A program made the translations under genes and the position numbers. A DNA stretch of 64,000 bases from Thuidium tamariscinum (lineage: Eukaryota; Streptophyta; Bryopsida; Hypnales; Thuidiaceae). Shown in pieces: positions 1 through 11,455 of this stretch. The stretch spans positions 23,702,501 through 23,766,500 of the forward strand of contig OX344754.2 in NCBI GenBank assembly GCA_947034885.2, given 5' to 3'. A model generated the notes under the pieces. That model was not told the origin of the DNA. It did no database searches and saw nothing but the letters and a program-made list of their open reading frames with translations. Every line of letters starts with the position of its first letter. Within the stretch, counting starts at the first letter, position 1.

Positions 1-109
1 ATCTGATCTTGATAGGAAGGCTTTTAGCTATGGAATGAATATCATAGCTATGGAACGACTATCATAATTGGTGGGTATTTCTCCCCATCTTAGAACCTTC
101 TGCTACTAC

Positions 110-1328
110 ATAAGAAATGAAGATACAAATCGATGGGGATGTCGCCAGTCAAAATGCCGTTTAGGTTCTTCATTCTCTTAAAACAAGATCCCTGTTTCCC
201 TCTACTACACGAGCTTTCTCCTTCATCATTGTACTCCATTGCATTCATGGAGGTCGATGCCAGATCACCTGCACAATCATCAAGCCGTGGTAGCAAACCC
301 TCGGACGTGGGATTGCAATCTTGAGTAGACACTCTGTTGGCATTTGAGCTACCTCCTGGCAGTTCGGAAGCAGAATAATCCTGAAGAGATTCCTTCACTC
401 TTGTCAAGAAGATCCTATTCTTCTTCTCAAATAGGTCGAAGGCCACTTGATACGCCACCATAGCTGACGAGCCACCATGCATCAGCTGCTGCAGAATCCT
501 CGCAACTTGGTGAGGCTCATCCAATAGCATCAAACACTGGCAGAGGCTCAAATAGTCCGGCTCGCCCAGTTTCTTGTAACTCTTCACCAAGAGACGGAGC
601 ACTTCGTGCCGAAACTCGCGACAATTTACGAACGTCTGTGAGAGTTTGAGACAGTATGTCAACTTATTTCCGGCGTTGGGGCCTCTGGTAATGGCCTCCT
701 CCAATTTATCCAACCTTCGACATTCCAGTGCAATCCCTACTGCTTGCTCCGACCTCCCATCCAGCAGACACTGATCCAACACCCTGTCCACGACCGCAAC
801 CAGCCGGGGATCCAGAGAGAGGCCATCTTCTCCCTTTTCCAGCCTCAAATTGCTGGAGATGTATTCGTCAACACACTTCGCAACCAGCGTTTGCACATAC
901 TGAGAACCATCCGCGACATTGAACAGGGAAGCTGCTCCGAGAGCATATGTGAGCGCCTCACTAAGCTCCCCGAGGTGGAAGAAGACCTTGGACGCCACCA
1001 GAGCTGCCAAATGCCGGTGCTGGAAGTGCTCGTCCTCGTACAACGCCTCGATCTGTGTGATTTCTGCTGAAATCTCCGGCCAGAAGTGCTCCATGAATAC
1101 GTTGAGGTTGTTGAGCGCATGAAGTTTGAGAATGGGGTGTTGCTCCTTGAGCATATTGAGCAACCCTGTTGCGGTGCTCAGCACGGGCAATCTGCACCGT
1201 CCGGGTGTAGGATTTCGTAGGGATGCATCCGTGGAGGAGTTCAGTAGCTTCTTCCTCTTCTTCCCCGCTCTGTCCGCCCTTCCTTTTCCCGAATCCATGG
1301 GAGGAGACCTTGCTCGTGACGTCGCCAT
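110..1328 (-). CDS. RPN2: 26S proteasome regulatory subunit RPN2/PSMD1, 5' exon (partial)
   Basis: This is the amino-terminal part of the large non-ATPase base subunit of the 19S proteasome regulatory particle. Conservation starts about residue 50 (GLLNMLKEQHPILKLHAL) and runs through the helical repeats (FWPEISAEI, LYEDEHF, AALVASKVFFHLGEL, YALGAASLFNV, KCVDEY). It ends at the GILTGDIPIDLYLHFL block, about residue 400 of this roughly 1000-residue family. The open frame stops at 90, but just before that a GTAGTA donor (bases 109-104) would end the exon at 110 with a single T. A following exon could then supply the conserved Tyr of the FLYSH motif. I therefore read this as a live 5' exon whose remainder lies left of the window. 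Odd points are a basic amino-terminal extension of about 50 residues (KKRKK) and one uninterrupted 1.2-kb exon in a gene I would expect to have several introns. A retrocopy is the alternative. Confidence 0.85.
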
Positions 1329-2607
1329 GTCACTCAGGTCCTCGACACAACCCTAGATTTTTCATCGTCGGAAGAAATCTTCCTCCAGAGAGTTGGTAAT
1401 CAGCGGAGCGCTCTTGTGCAATCCTTTGACGTGACGTGTTGAAAAGTCGTATTGCAGTGAATCTGTGTGAACCAAGAGACAGAAGAGTAACCCTAAAGCT
1501 GCTGCTGGAGAGACCTCTAAGAGAGAATCAAGTAACAAGGAGAGCATCATTTTTTCTCAATTGTGTCCAAGAATCCGGAACGTGCAAGAGTCGTTGCAGT
1601 GCAGGGAGGCTCAGGTTTGCACCCTCACATCGCTGCTCGCCTCACGTCAAATGCACGAGATTCCAAAGGTGTACTTCTCCAGGACTTGCTCCACAGGGGC
1701 CTCATGAGACTTTGTTGGATTCTATGTCTTCGCCAGTTGTGCGTTTCACAAGAGCCACTTCCATTGTTGGAGAGGTTCCCACTGTTTGGAGGGAACCTTT
1801 GAATATTTGAATTTTGAGGTGAGGAGCCGTTCTCCATGTTGAAAACTCATCTTCATTGTTGTGATTAGGGATGTTTTCATGCTCACAACTCATCTTCCTC
1901 TACCAGTTACAGAATTGAGAGAAGACGAGGTTTCAAAGCGCTCACAACTTTTGGTCCTCCTATTGCTCCAATATTAATCATGTTGGAAACATGAATGTCA
2001 ATCAATCTTCCTTCTAATTTACTTTGGAATTCATTAGTGAATGAGAATGTACCATATAAATGGAAGTCTTGGTGTGATGGATGAAGTTTTTTAAGATTAA
2101 TTGTGTTACTCTCTTCAACATGGGCAATGGGATCACATTTTTAATTACTTCTTCAATCATTATAAAAGCGATTATCGTTCATTATTGGTTAACATAAAGT
2201 CTAGATTAGGGTTTGGCATTTTGGGAAGGTCGCAATGCAATTTATACTTACATTGTAACCTTGGCTTATTGTAACTTGTGATTGCAAGAGGTTATCCATT
2301 TTGTACTCTATATTTATGATATTTAAGTGTAATGAGACTAAAAGAATCATTACTCGATTAATGTCTTTTGTGCTTACTTTGTAATGGAATGCTTCTATCT
2401 ATTGTTATTAGTGAATGCAATTCCTTGTTGGAACTCCATCTTTATTATGATTGAAATTTCTTTTATGAGTAAAACTACATCAAATGATTTCAATATCATT
2501 TGTGCATTTCTATGAAAGATATTTGATATGGATTTAGGAGTTCAATGTGACATTTTCTTGCATTTTTGTTTTTATATACTATTTGCATTGAAAAAATGAC
2601 TATTGAA
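1329..2607. other. Intergenic DNA upstream of RPN2
   Basis: This stretch should hold the RPN2 promoter and 5' leader (minus strand). The first 500 bases are relatively GC-rich; the rest is AT-rich. Short open frames here have no recognisable domain and look like chance. No repeat or RNA gene was seen. Confidence 0.4.
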
Positions 2608-3182
2608 TTAACCCTAGAACGTCTGGATCCATCTCCAAAATTGGCTACTTTGGAAAAATCATTATAAAGTATTATTTGTTGGAATATTTTGGACTTGATG
2701 TACAAATAAAAGTTGTAGATTATGAATTTCAGATTCAATCTATACAGTTAGATTCACCAATGCTATCATCAATTTTTTTTTATAAATTTTGAAAAAGAAA
2801 ATTCTGAATATATTCTGAATTCAATTACAAGCAAAATATTATCATTTTCTGAGTGAAACTTGTTGGAATGGATTTGAAATGAGGTTCTCTTCATATGCTC
2901 ATTTTTTGAAATTATTTTCTTCTTTCAATCTATGACCTCATTTTTGCAAACCCAATTCTGAACTAAAATCATTGCAATTTTTGGCTTGACAAACTTCCAC
3001 ATTTGTAATTTTAGAAAAATATAAACTCTAGTAACACCAAATCCAATCGACAGATAGGACAAAAACTTGATGAAGTATCACCACAAATTAGATGACTTTC
3101 ATCCAAGCTGTAATGAGAAAGAAAACTGAGTTTCATTTTGTACATCGTCGAGAAATTGGATGTTGGCGCGCTTAGGGGTTAA
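2608..3182. mobile_element. Possible TTAA-bounded small transposon (copy F)
   Basis: The right end, TTAGGGGTTAA at 3172-3182, belongs to the CCCCTAA...TTAA end type found five more times in the window. Its inward reading CCCCTAAGCGCGCCAA resembles copy C. The proposed left end at 2608 (TTAACCCTAGAACG) is a poor match, so the extent is uncertain. There is no coding content. Confidence 0.35.
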
Positions 3183-3549
3183 TCACTAAAAGATTAGGTT
3201 CAAGTTTAAAAAATAGAAATCCATGAAATTCTTTATTCATATAGTTGAAGGACTTACTTTGAATTCCATGGTTGTATCTATAATTTCTAACTAGATAAAA
3301 TTAATAAAAATTTAAAATATTTCTAAGTTTTTGACATTTTAGTAAATAGAGCTCTAAAATTGAAACTACTAGACTAATATAGATTTGACTCAAATTTTTG
3401 GTTTCTTTGATAATACACTAGTAGTACAATGTAAGTTCTAGAATGCAAGTGGTTAGATATATCATCTAATATTGTTTGTTTATCCATTAGTTATATCTTT
3501 TCTTCTATAAATCTTTTTTGAATTAATACCCTTTTTTTACACTGAGATC

Positions 3550-4490
3550 TTAACCCCTAAAGCACCAAATTGTATTTTTTGATTTCAGGCAGCTCATTAC
3601 AGATGGAGTTTTTTTTCTTTTCTTTTTTGAAATTTTTACACAACATGTGCCCAAGGAGTAGCTTTAAGGCATTACTATTTTCATAACTTTTGACTATATG
3701 TTTTAAAATGTTATGACGTAATATGCTGTTTTTTCTACTCGATGGGCAGTCCAGGTAGAAAAAAAACTTCTTTAAAAATTACTTTTTTAAGTAACTAAAA
3801 TTTTTAATTGGTTTCTTTGATTTTTATCTATGTAAAGCTTTGAATCATTCCATTTGATTAATGAGTCAAAAGTTATGAGGATTTTTAGTTTGAGGTAGTT
3901 TCGGCTACTTATAGAATCCCTAAACTACAAAAAAAGTTTGAAATTCTTTATTTAATTCAATTTTTAATATTTTTGAAAAAAAATAAAAACATTGGGTGTA
4001 TATTTTTTAACACAACATTACAACCATTGGGATTGCCTTCTTTTAACTCTGTAAATAAATTGTTAATAATTTAGTATTTTGGCTCATTTTCTACTTCTTA
4101 CTACTTTCTATTTTTTTCCTATACATTGTACAATTCCAAATGATCTGAAAATTTCCAAGCATGTAGCCAACTTCACTTGAAAAATGAATTTAAAGAGTTA
4201 CAATCATTTTGGACATTTTTCCACACAAATTTGGTCTTATGAAGTGCAGTTGCCCGTATTTTCGCAATGGCAAGAAAATGATTTTTGTCACTTCAAACCC
4301 TAATATCTTGCAATCTACACGGTGAAAATTTCTGAATTTTTTTTCACATCTTTTTAAACTTGTTCTCTAAAAGATCCTATGGTTACTTTTGTCCAAAAAT
4401 GTTTTTTTCTTAAAATTTGGTAGTTGTCTAAAAAATGACAGTTTTGAAGCGGTTTTGGTGAAAACATAGTCAAAAACCTCTAGGGGTTAA
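3550..4490. mobile_element. TTAA-bounded small transposon (copy A)
   Basis: The copy opens TTAACCCCTAAAGCACC and closes CTCTAGGGGTTAA, giving short inverted ends of 6-8 bp beside a TTAA duplication. The 0.9-kb interior is AT-rich and non-coding. The end type (TTAA target, CCC start) is typical of piggyBac-like non-autonomous elements, but no transposase is present to confirm the family. Confidence 0.5.
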
Positions 4491-6184
4491 TATAGTAGCG
4501 GTGTCATTTTTCAATAATGTTCAAAAAAGAAGTGAACAATGCTAAGGCATTGTACATATTCTCTAAACACATCTTTGTCACTCAATAATCTACTTTCATC
4601 ACGATACGCTTCTTTGATTGGTACAACATTTGATGCGAGTGGCCTACTAGATGGTAGTGCTAGTGAATAAGATATAAGCTTTTTTTTTGAGAATATAGGA
4701 CAAGTCCACCTTTAGTTAGAAAAGGATTGAAACTATATTGTCTTCAAGTACAATAGAGAATTTCAAGCCATAGAAGGGCTATTTTCTTTTATGAAATTGC
4801 AAACCTTGAAAATATCATGCCAAATTAGTAGAACTAGTTCACACATATTTCTACTAGTGAAAGTACTTGAGAGAGGCAATACCATTTTGGATATGAGAAA
4901 ACAAATTGTACTATAAGTAATGGTTTAGGAAATGAACCACAATATCAATTACCTCAAGCACTTCTATATGGTCTCCCTCTCATTGTGAGTCCTACAAAAT
5001 TGTTGCCATTCAATGTCAGAGTAGAATTACATAGGGTTTGATCTTAGTGGACATTGCAAACAACTAGTTTGCAAGAAATGCATCAGCAAACTATAAAAGC
5101 ATGTCCATATTGATAGGAACATTCACTTAATAGATTCTAGACTACAATCTAAGTCTCAAAAAAGCATTTCTCTCATCTCGACCCCAAAATATTGCCATTG
5201 TTGTTGCTATGCTCATTCTTCTAGCATAATTTTACTTCTATATTGAAGGTATTTTCCTTTCCTAGACTCTTCCTTCGTACCAAACCATACCCTGGAAGCC
5301 CACAAAGATGCACAAACCACTCTTTTGATCTACAAAAAAGAATGCACTTATGACCTTGAACTTCAAATATAGAAAGGTGAAATGTGAATCCTAAACCTTG
5401 AAGTTAATTGTAAGCATTCACTATCATGATGCAAGGAACATTTATTGAGTTCAAAACAATGACAGACAACCTCTATGACTAACACATTTGAAAAATGCAA
5501 AAGGTAAGAGAAGGTGAATAACAAGTAGTCCAAAGAAGAAAGCTTACAATATGCAAAGAAAATTCAACAACAACAATGGCAAGAAAAGAAGAGAGCACTA
5601 AGAGCAAACATGAAAATAGTTGAAGAAGTGACCACAAAAGGTTTGCACCAATAGAGTGGAAATGGGCTTGAAATCTAATGATTCAAAATAATGCTAGAAA
5701 TTGTACTAAAATATAGACATAATAAGACACATTTTCATTAGTTGATTTCAAATTAAAATAGATCATCTTAATGACTATAATCCTAATAAAAATTAACTAG
5801 TAAAAAATACCAAAATATATTACACAAGTACATAGTGATTAGTAGATTTATTGTTTCTAATGTAGGAAAGTCACAAAGTATCACAAGATTGGAAAATCCA
5901 ACAATATTAATTAAAAATGAGTACAAAAAAACTATTTTAAGAAAATGTAGATGAAAATTATTATTTTCCATCCTTAAGGCCTCTTTGAAATTATACAAAG
6001 GACATAGAATGATCTCTCATGCATTTCAATGTTAATTTTTGAATCATTTCTAAAATGGATTTAACGGGAATAGTTATTGACTTTCAAAATATATCACACT
6101 TGTGTTTAGAAAGTCAAGAGCATTTTGGGCATCCATTCCAAAAACTTGACCTTAAAAATTAGAAGAGATGTTTTTCATATAAAA
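4491..6184. other. AT-rich intergenic DNA
   Basis: No gene, tandem array or element with clear ends was seen. It separates the TTAA elements from the left target duplication of the 20-kb transposon. Confidence 0.4.
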
Positions 6185-6190
6185 TGACTA

Positions 6191-6316
6191 AGGCCTTATT
6201 CATTAAAATGAGACAAACTGTAGTCTCATTTTAAGAACTTTCTATTTTAAGGCCTAAAAAGCTTTCATTAAATTGAGACTGCTCATTAAATTGAGACTGC
6301 TCATTAAATTGAGACT
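6191..6316. repeat. Left terminus: TIR, hairpin and 18-bp tandem repeats
   Basis: After the terminal inverted repeat, TTAAAATGAGAC and GTCTCATTTTAA form a 12-bp stem with an 8-base loop (about 6203-6234). An 18-bp unit, CATTAAATTGAGACTGCT, follows 2.8 times in tandem (6266-6316). A related TTAAATTGA word occurs in the right end, so this may be a subterminal transposase-binding region. Confidence 0.65.
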
Positions 6317-6788
6317 TAAGAATGCCAAAAATTATTCTTTATTTAAATTCTTTTATTTCTACAAGTGGTAAATATCCACTATGAACATCTATATTTCTTC
6401 TTTTCATCATTTATTAAAAGTAAACAAAGTAGCTCAAAACATTTTCAAGCTCGATGTGGTTTTTATTAGACACTTCTACTTTTTACAACACACATGTGAA
6501 GTTTGATGATGTCACACTTTCACTCCTTAAACTTGTCACATATTCTTCATATAAGAAATCTTTTGCACATACAATTTTGAGATGCAAAGGTAGAAAATAT
6601 GTATGTACTATTAATAGAAATCATAATTTAATACATAGCCACTACAGTGTGACAGAAGACATATTCATATCTTGTACTACATATGTAATTCTGCAAATAT
6701 CATTCTCATAACTTGTAACTACAATAGGAAAAATAATCTAATATTTGGAATACAACAACTCAAACCTACTACTACAAGTATGAAATAT
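6317..6788. other. Left subterminal DNA / transposase 3' flank
   Basis: This AT-rich stretch lies between the left terminus and the transposase stop codon. It probably includes the transposase 3' UTR. One 85-codon open frame on the plus strand shows no domain. Confidence 0.4.
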
Positions 6789-9659
6789 TCATTCTTCCAT
6801 TGACTCATTCTCCTCATCGTTGCGCTCATCGTTGCACTCATCAATTGCAAAGGCTGCCAATGATGCCTTAATGATGCCAATCTGTAGATTTGGAATCGAT
6901 ACTTTAGGTTTTTTGGTGTTCTCTCGAAAACGAGGCTTCCAAGCCGTTAGGATACAGCCCGTACTAGACCATGTTGGCTTAATCACGGTGTCTTCACGCC
7001 ACACATTTCCTTGTTTTGTGTCCCATCCTTCATATGTATCCATATTAATGTGCCGATTCGAGGCAGGCGTCCAATATTGAATTCGGATCATATGCATATG
7101 CCCTGGATCTGGACTTGGAGCCGTAATGGCCCTAGCAAGCCAAAATGGTTTTGGATCACCATTAGCAGGACGCACTGCAATAAAAGAACCTTCATGCATA
7201 TCAACATTAACACGGAATGAAGGACGTGGACGATCACGTCTACGTCCAACAAACGGCACATCTTCTGCATCTTCCTCATGCAATGTGCCATCTCTTTGCA
7301 TTCGATCTGTCTCATCCGGAGCAATCCGGGAAGCCGGCCAAAATCCATCAAGTAATGCTTCACGCGCTTGAAGAGGTGCATCAAGAGCTGCTCGAACAGC
7401 CTTCCAATAATCTTCCAAGGCACCATTCTTCCGCCTGAACTCTCCTGTATAATCATCATTTGCCATTTTCTTCCAATGCGCAACAAAACCATTCAATCCC
7501 TTCTTTATGTATTCAAAATCCTTCATCTTCTCTGGAGCAAGAGGTCGAGGATTGCCACTCGGCACTATAGGAAGTCCATCTTCAGTCTCGGACCACAACC
7601 TAATTCCTTTGCCATCCTCTGGCAACCACTTTGGATCATTACACAAATTTTTATACTCCATCAAAGGCCATCCATTTGAATCCATGAAAAATTTGAATTG
7701 TTGGGCTTTTGAATGCCCACCTAGAAAATCCCCTCCAGTGCCCAAATACCCCTGAACAAATGTTTTGAAGTCAAGAACTTCCTCAATGAAATGAGGAATC
7801 ACTGGGTGCGTTTCACAATCCATAAAGGATTTCATGAGCCTCGGAAGTGTTGGATAGCTACTTGTCTTCAACCTCAAGCTCCAACGACCAAAAAGAGCAT
7901 CAATGTCTTCGTGAGTGTGTCCTACAATGAGGAAATTGATGTAAACCTCACGAAAAATGCCTTTGCATACAAGCAAAGAGCAAAAAGCAAAAACATATCG
8001 ATTCTTGTTGTCCCCTGAAGCATTGTCTAATTGCAATATTAGCACCGGTGGAAGAGGTTTAGCCGGAAGTGGTTCCTGTAGAGGTGGAAGAAGGGAATCC
8101 AAGCAAGTTTCTGCTCCATTCAACATTGCCTTTGTCAATGTCGATTGGTCCCTCTCTATAGAAAATAACTTGCGCGATGAATTCTTTGGCGCTCCTTCCA
8201 AATCACGCAACAACCTCGCAATTGATCCAATGGTATGATTTGAATCTGTTGGATAAATGCTCAATCCGTAGTGTGCATATCGTACGTCGCCATGACCATG
8301 AGCAATCATACCTGTAACTGCTACAGGCATTTTCATGAAGGATTCAGTTACTTTTGTCTTGTGAGAGAAGTGCGGAGAAGCTGTCTTCGAATGATCCATC
8401 TTATCGTGAATGATGCACAACATCTTCTCAGGTTCTAGTATAGAAGTGCGACGATTAGAGTAATAGTACTCTCTATGAGACTCCTGCCCTTCATTATGGG
8501 ACTTGTAAAGATTAGTCCACTTCAATTTTGACTCAGCACCAATACAAGCTTTCCTTAGTTGCTTGTAGGTATCACAAACGCCACATCTAGAAAACGTATC
8601 TCCACGAGCCTTTGGAGCATATTCTGGAAAAGAAGCACGACGAATGTTGCTCAAACCGCTTGAAGATATTGGGGGCAAATCAAGCATTGCATTGGAAGAA
8701 TTGATTTCTTCTAATTGCTCACTCCAACGAAATGAGGACGGCAGAACCATTGCTGTGACTTTCTCGCCTGACTCAAGTGTCCTAGTCTTGTGTGGCATTT
8801 GATCAGCATCTGACTCAATAAGAGTTCGAAGTGTAGCAGTAGCTTGAACTGTATGCATGCGAGGCTTTTTGGTTCCCACATTTCCATGAACCTCTGCTTC
8901 CTCTCCACTTCTGGCTTTTCCTTTGTACCTGTAGAATGTACATTTTGCAATCCCATGAATTATCCACCAAGCAGTAGGACACACCTCTCTACCTTTCAAA
9001 GTTATCCACTCCTTGCCTTTATCGTCTTTGTGGATCTGTCTATGCACCTCTAGAAGAGTTTTGTTACGAGCCTTGAAGTCATTTCCTCCATACATTTCAG
9101 TTCGTATTGCCTGGATTTGTGCACGTGGAAAAGGTTGCACACAATTCTTCTCACAACAATTTTTTGTTGAAACTGTAGTGATTGATTCCATAGTCAAGAG
9201 AAGTTCTTTCTTGGGAGGGATTTGAGGATCAACTCTTTCGCGAGTTGTTTCATATGATCGAACCCCCTTACGAGCTCTTCTGCTAGAGGGGTTCATGGCC
9301 ATGTTGTATATGTGTGTCTGATCATGATCATACAGACGACCACCATCATAAAGAAACACTCTCTTAATATGCCAAGACCGTAGTGACCACATGTTCCCAG
9401 AAGAAAAGAGCTCCTTGTTCAAAGACTCCGCAATCTGAATGGCAACTCGGTCATCACCGAGAGACTTTCCATCGTGGTCTACAACCAGACCGGGATCAAC
9501 GTTTTGACAAATTCCTCTAGCAACATCCACCCTGTCATCGTTTTGGAGAGTAACAGACTGTGAGACCCATTTTGCACGAGGAATCCCCTCGCACATTTGA
9601 ACATCGTCAGGTAGAGTAGGCATTGGATTTTCAAATTCCTCAGGTCCATGAAAATCCAT
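6789..9659 (-). CDS. DUF7869-type transposase-like protein (956 aa)
   Basis: This is probably the DNA-cleaving and joining protein of the 20-kb element. An N-terminal region is followed by a Cys pair cluster (CCEKNC, about residues 168-173) and an AWWIIHGIAKCTFYRYK block typical of the family. A CGVCDTYKQLR zinc-type motif comes next. The RNase-H-like core has three acidic sites: IIHDKMD (about 415-420), LQLDNASGDNKNRYVFAF (about 543) and LIVGHTHEDIDALFGRWS (about 581). The spacing and wording match proteins annotated DUF7869, which are abundant in transposon-derived loci; a DDE/D catalytic role is inference. The frame also opens upstream to 9749. However, a good acceptor (CAATTGACAG) ends one base before ATG 9659, and a palindrome lies upstream of it, so I place the main coding exon start at 9659. 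Further small 5' exons are possible at 9.7-10.8 kb. Confidence 0.8.
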   Translation of the reverse strand: MDFHGPEEFENPMPTLPDDVQMCEGIPRAKWVSQSVTLQNDDRVDVARGICQNVDPGLVVDHDGKSLGDDRVAIQIAESLNKELFSSGNMWSLRSWHIKRVFLYDGGRLYDHDQTHIYNMAMNPSSRRARKGVRSYETTRERVDPQIPPKKELLLTMESITTVSTKNCCEKNCVQPFPRAQIQAIRTEMYGGNDFKARNKTLLEVHRQIHKDDKGKEWITLKGREVCPTAWWIIHGIAKCTFYRYKGKARSGEEAEVHGNVGTKKPRMHTVQATATLRTLIESDADQMPHKTRTLESGEKVTAMVLPSSFRWSEQLEEINSSNAMLDLPPISSSGLSNIRRASFPEYAPKARGDTFSRCGVCDTYKQLRKACIGAESKLKWTNLYKSHNEGQESHREYYYSNRRTSILEPEKMLCIIHDKMDHSKTASPHFSHKTKVTESFMKMPVAVTGMIAHGHGDVRYAHYGLSIYPTDSNHTIGSIARLLRDLEGAPKNSSRKLFSIERDQSTLTKAMLNGAETCLDSLLPPLQEPLPAKPLPPVLILQLDNASGDNKNRYVFAFCSLLVCKGIFREVYINFLIVGHTHEDIDALFGRWSLRLKTSSYPTLPRLMKSFMDCETHPVIPHFIEEVLDFKTFVQGYLGTGGDFLGGHSKAQQFKFFMDSNGWPLMEYKNLCNDPKWLPEDGKGIRLWSETEDGLPIVPSGNPRPLAPEKMKDFEYIKKGLNGFVAHWKKMANDDYTGEFRRKNGALEDYWKAVRAALDAPLQAREALLDGFWPASRIAPDETDRMQRDGTLHEEDAEDVPFVGRRRDRPRPSFRVNVDMHEGSFIAVRPANGDPKPFWLARAITAPSPDPGHMHMIRIQYWTPASNRHINMDTYEGWDTKQGNVWREDTVIKPTWSSTGCILTAWKPRFRENTKKPKVSIPNLQIGIIKASLAAFAIDECNDERNDEENESMEE

Positions 9660-9692
9660 TCTGTCAATTGCAAGTAAAACAATCAGAAGACA

Positions 9693-10537
9693 TATCACCG
9701 ATTCAACGATAAGTAGTACATCCGCAAAATCAAAGGAATCCAAGAACATGTATCGATCAGGAAAATTTCACGAATGAAAGGATGTCCGCTCAATCAGCAT
9801 ACTCCACTCTCAGAACATTCAAGATGTCACATTATTTCTATCGTATGTGAAGAGGACTTCATCACCAAAAAGAAAATAGTTATCACCGAGTCGATGATAA
9901 AACAAGCACTGCGGATATCATCAAGTCCGTAACCAAAAATGGTATACGATCTCTCTGCTTCCACATTAAGAATACAAGAAATACATTTATCACCGATTCG
10001 AGGATACATACGAATCATGACATCACCTTACTGAAATTGGAATATTTCAGGCCATTTCCAAAGACTTCCTACCTTAAAAACTAACACTTTCATTCGTGTT
10101 CAAATTCAAGCTAATGAGTATCGTCGCATCGATGATACTTTGTGAAACAAATCGAGAAATTCTGTTCATTATTTGTTCAACTACAACATGTTACATCCAT
10201 GAAATCGAAAATAAGCATAAGTGACCTTCCTGCCGAAGATGGTCTCAAGAACATGAAGGATTTGTTGACAACAACGCATAATCCACTGTGTGATCTGATG
10301 AGGAATTATCCTCGACTCGAGGATACTAATTACTATAAAGATGACGGTGAACTTCTGTGTTTTATAGAAATCTTCTCAAGATTATGACCCGATGAACTAA
10401 GTTCAATTAGTCAAAATGAACACAATAAAGTTCGACAGGAAGTGAACTCATAGTAGAAATATTATCATCGACCGGACGATAACTACGAGGTACCAAGGGA
10501 AATTGCAAATCCATATACTATCGTCGAGTCGATGATA
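9693..10537. repeat. Seven 19-bp dyads upstream of the transposase exon
   Basis: Copies of TATCVTCGANTCGABGATA start at 9693, 9881, 9988, 10119, 10307, 10463 and 10519, with a decayed one at 9916. The copy at 10307 (TATCCTCGACTCGAGGATA) is a perfect dyad. They lie in the presumed 5' introns or leader of the minus-strand gene; the nearest is about 31 bases from the acceptor at 9661. The intervening sequence gives no convincing exon, though short 5' exons cannot be excluded. Confidence 0.85.
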
Positions 10538-11284
10538 CCAGCTAACATCAGTGACTTCTAGTGATTCCTAAGTATCTAAAGTAATTGGTACACGGCGGAG
10601 GACAAGGTCACGGTCCGGTATTTCCGTCGACATTCTCGGGGACAAATCGCAGACTTCGTTTGCACACAAGCATTACATACATATCGATGTTCACTGTAAC
10701 ACCTAACCTCCCACCCTGATCCTATGGATACGTGCTCATTGAAAACACAGAGAACAAAAAACTTCAGAAGAGCTAATTCCGCACTGTGCACTGAAGCCAT
10801 GTACCTGTAAGCACCCAAGGACTATGTAAATGCTGTGTACTCAAAACTACTCCATTGTGTGTTGAAGCATTCCATCACGCAGCAAAAATGATGGCGGCAA
10901 TGAAGACGACGACATGGTGCGCGGGAGCTACAACATGAAAAGGGCTGGTATGTGAGAAAAAGCTCCTCTATGGACCCGAGACTCACAGTAAGGGCGGGGA
11001 AAAAAAGCGCGTAACGGATCCAATTTGAATTTTGTTGGGCCCACAGTCCCTACCTCACCATTTCATGGAACTTTGCTAAAAATATTTTGAGCGTCTGGTG
11101 GTGCCTATTGTCAGGTTCGTGCCACCGAATTGCGGAACCACTTTTCTTTTACACCTAAGGGTTCTCCACTAAAAATGGTATTTGTTGACTTCCTGGACTT
11201 GTAGCTTAGGATTCCTTCAGATTTCTAAAAGCAGATTCTATAATGTCCATTGCTAAAGCCTTCCAAGGTGTCGCAGTCAAGGGT
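10538..11284. other. Putative 5' region of the transposase gene
   Basis: This segment is more GC-rich than the flanks. A minus-strand 80-codon frame (10576-10818) contains closely spaced Cys residues (CNAC...CPREC) and could be a 5' exon, but no splice site links it convincingly to the main exon. The promoter for minus-strand transcription may lie here. Confidence 0.3.
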
Positions 11285-11455
11285 CTTTAGGGTTTAGGGT
11301 TTGAGATCAGGGTTTGGGGTCCCCGTTTTGGGTTTAGGGCTAGGGTTTCAGGGTTCCAATTTCTGGTCTGTCATAAGGGGTTAGGGTTTAGGGTTTAAGG
11401 AATTAGGGTTTAGGATATTAGGGTTTAAGGATTTAGGGTTTAGGGTTAGGATAAT
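11285..11455. repeat. Interstitial telomere-like TTTAGGG repeats
   Basis: Repeated GGGTTTAGGG and GGATTTAGGG words form a degenerate Arabidopsis-type telomeric array of about 170 bp inside the transposon. Similar single words recur at 17.3-17.5 kb. The array is too degenerate and too internal to be a chromosome end. Confidence 0.7.

Noticed and set aside
9660-9749. Upstream 30 codons of the transposase frame as true N-terminus
   Set aside because: A clean acceptor sits right before ATG 9659, and a dyad lies at 9693-9711, as in the element's introns.
10142-10387. 81-codon plus-strand frame containing a dyad (NYPRLEDTN)
   Set aside because: It lies in the dyad cluster upstream of the minus-strand gene. 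The peptide arises because TATCCTCGACTCGAGGATA happens to be open; no homology or splice partners were seen.
10576-10818. Cys-rich 80-codon minus-strand frame as a 5' transposase exon
   Set aside because: No donor links it convincingly to the acceptor at 9661. It is kept only as a possibility in the feature list.
11285-11455. Telomere or chromosome end
   Set aside because: The repeats are degenerate, short and internal, with a transposon on both sides.
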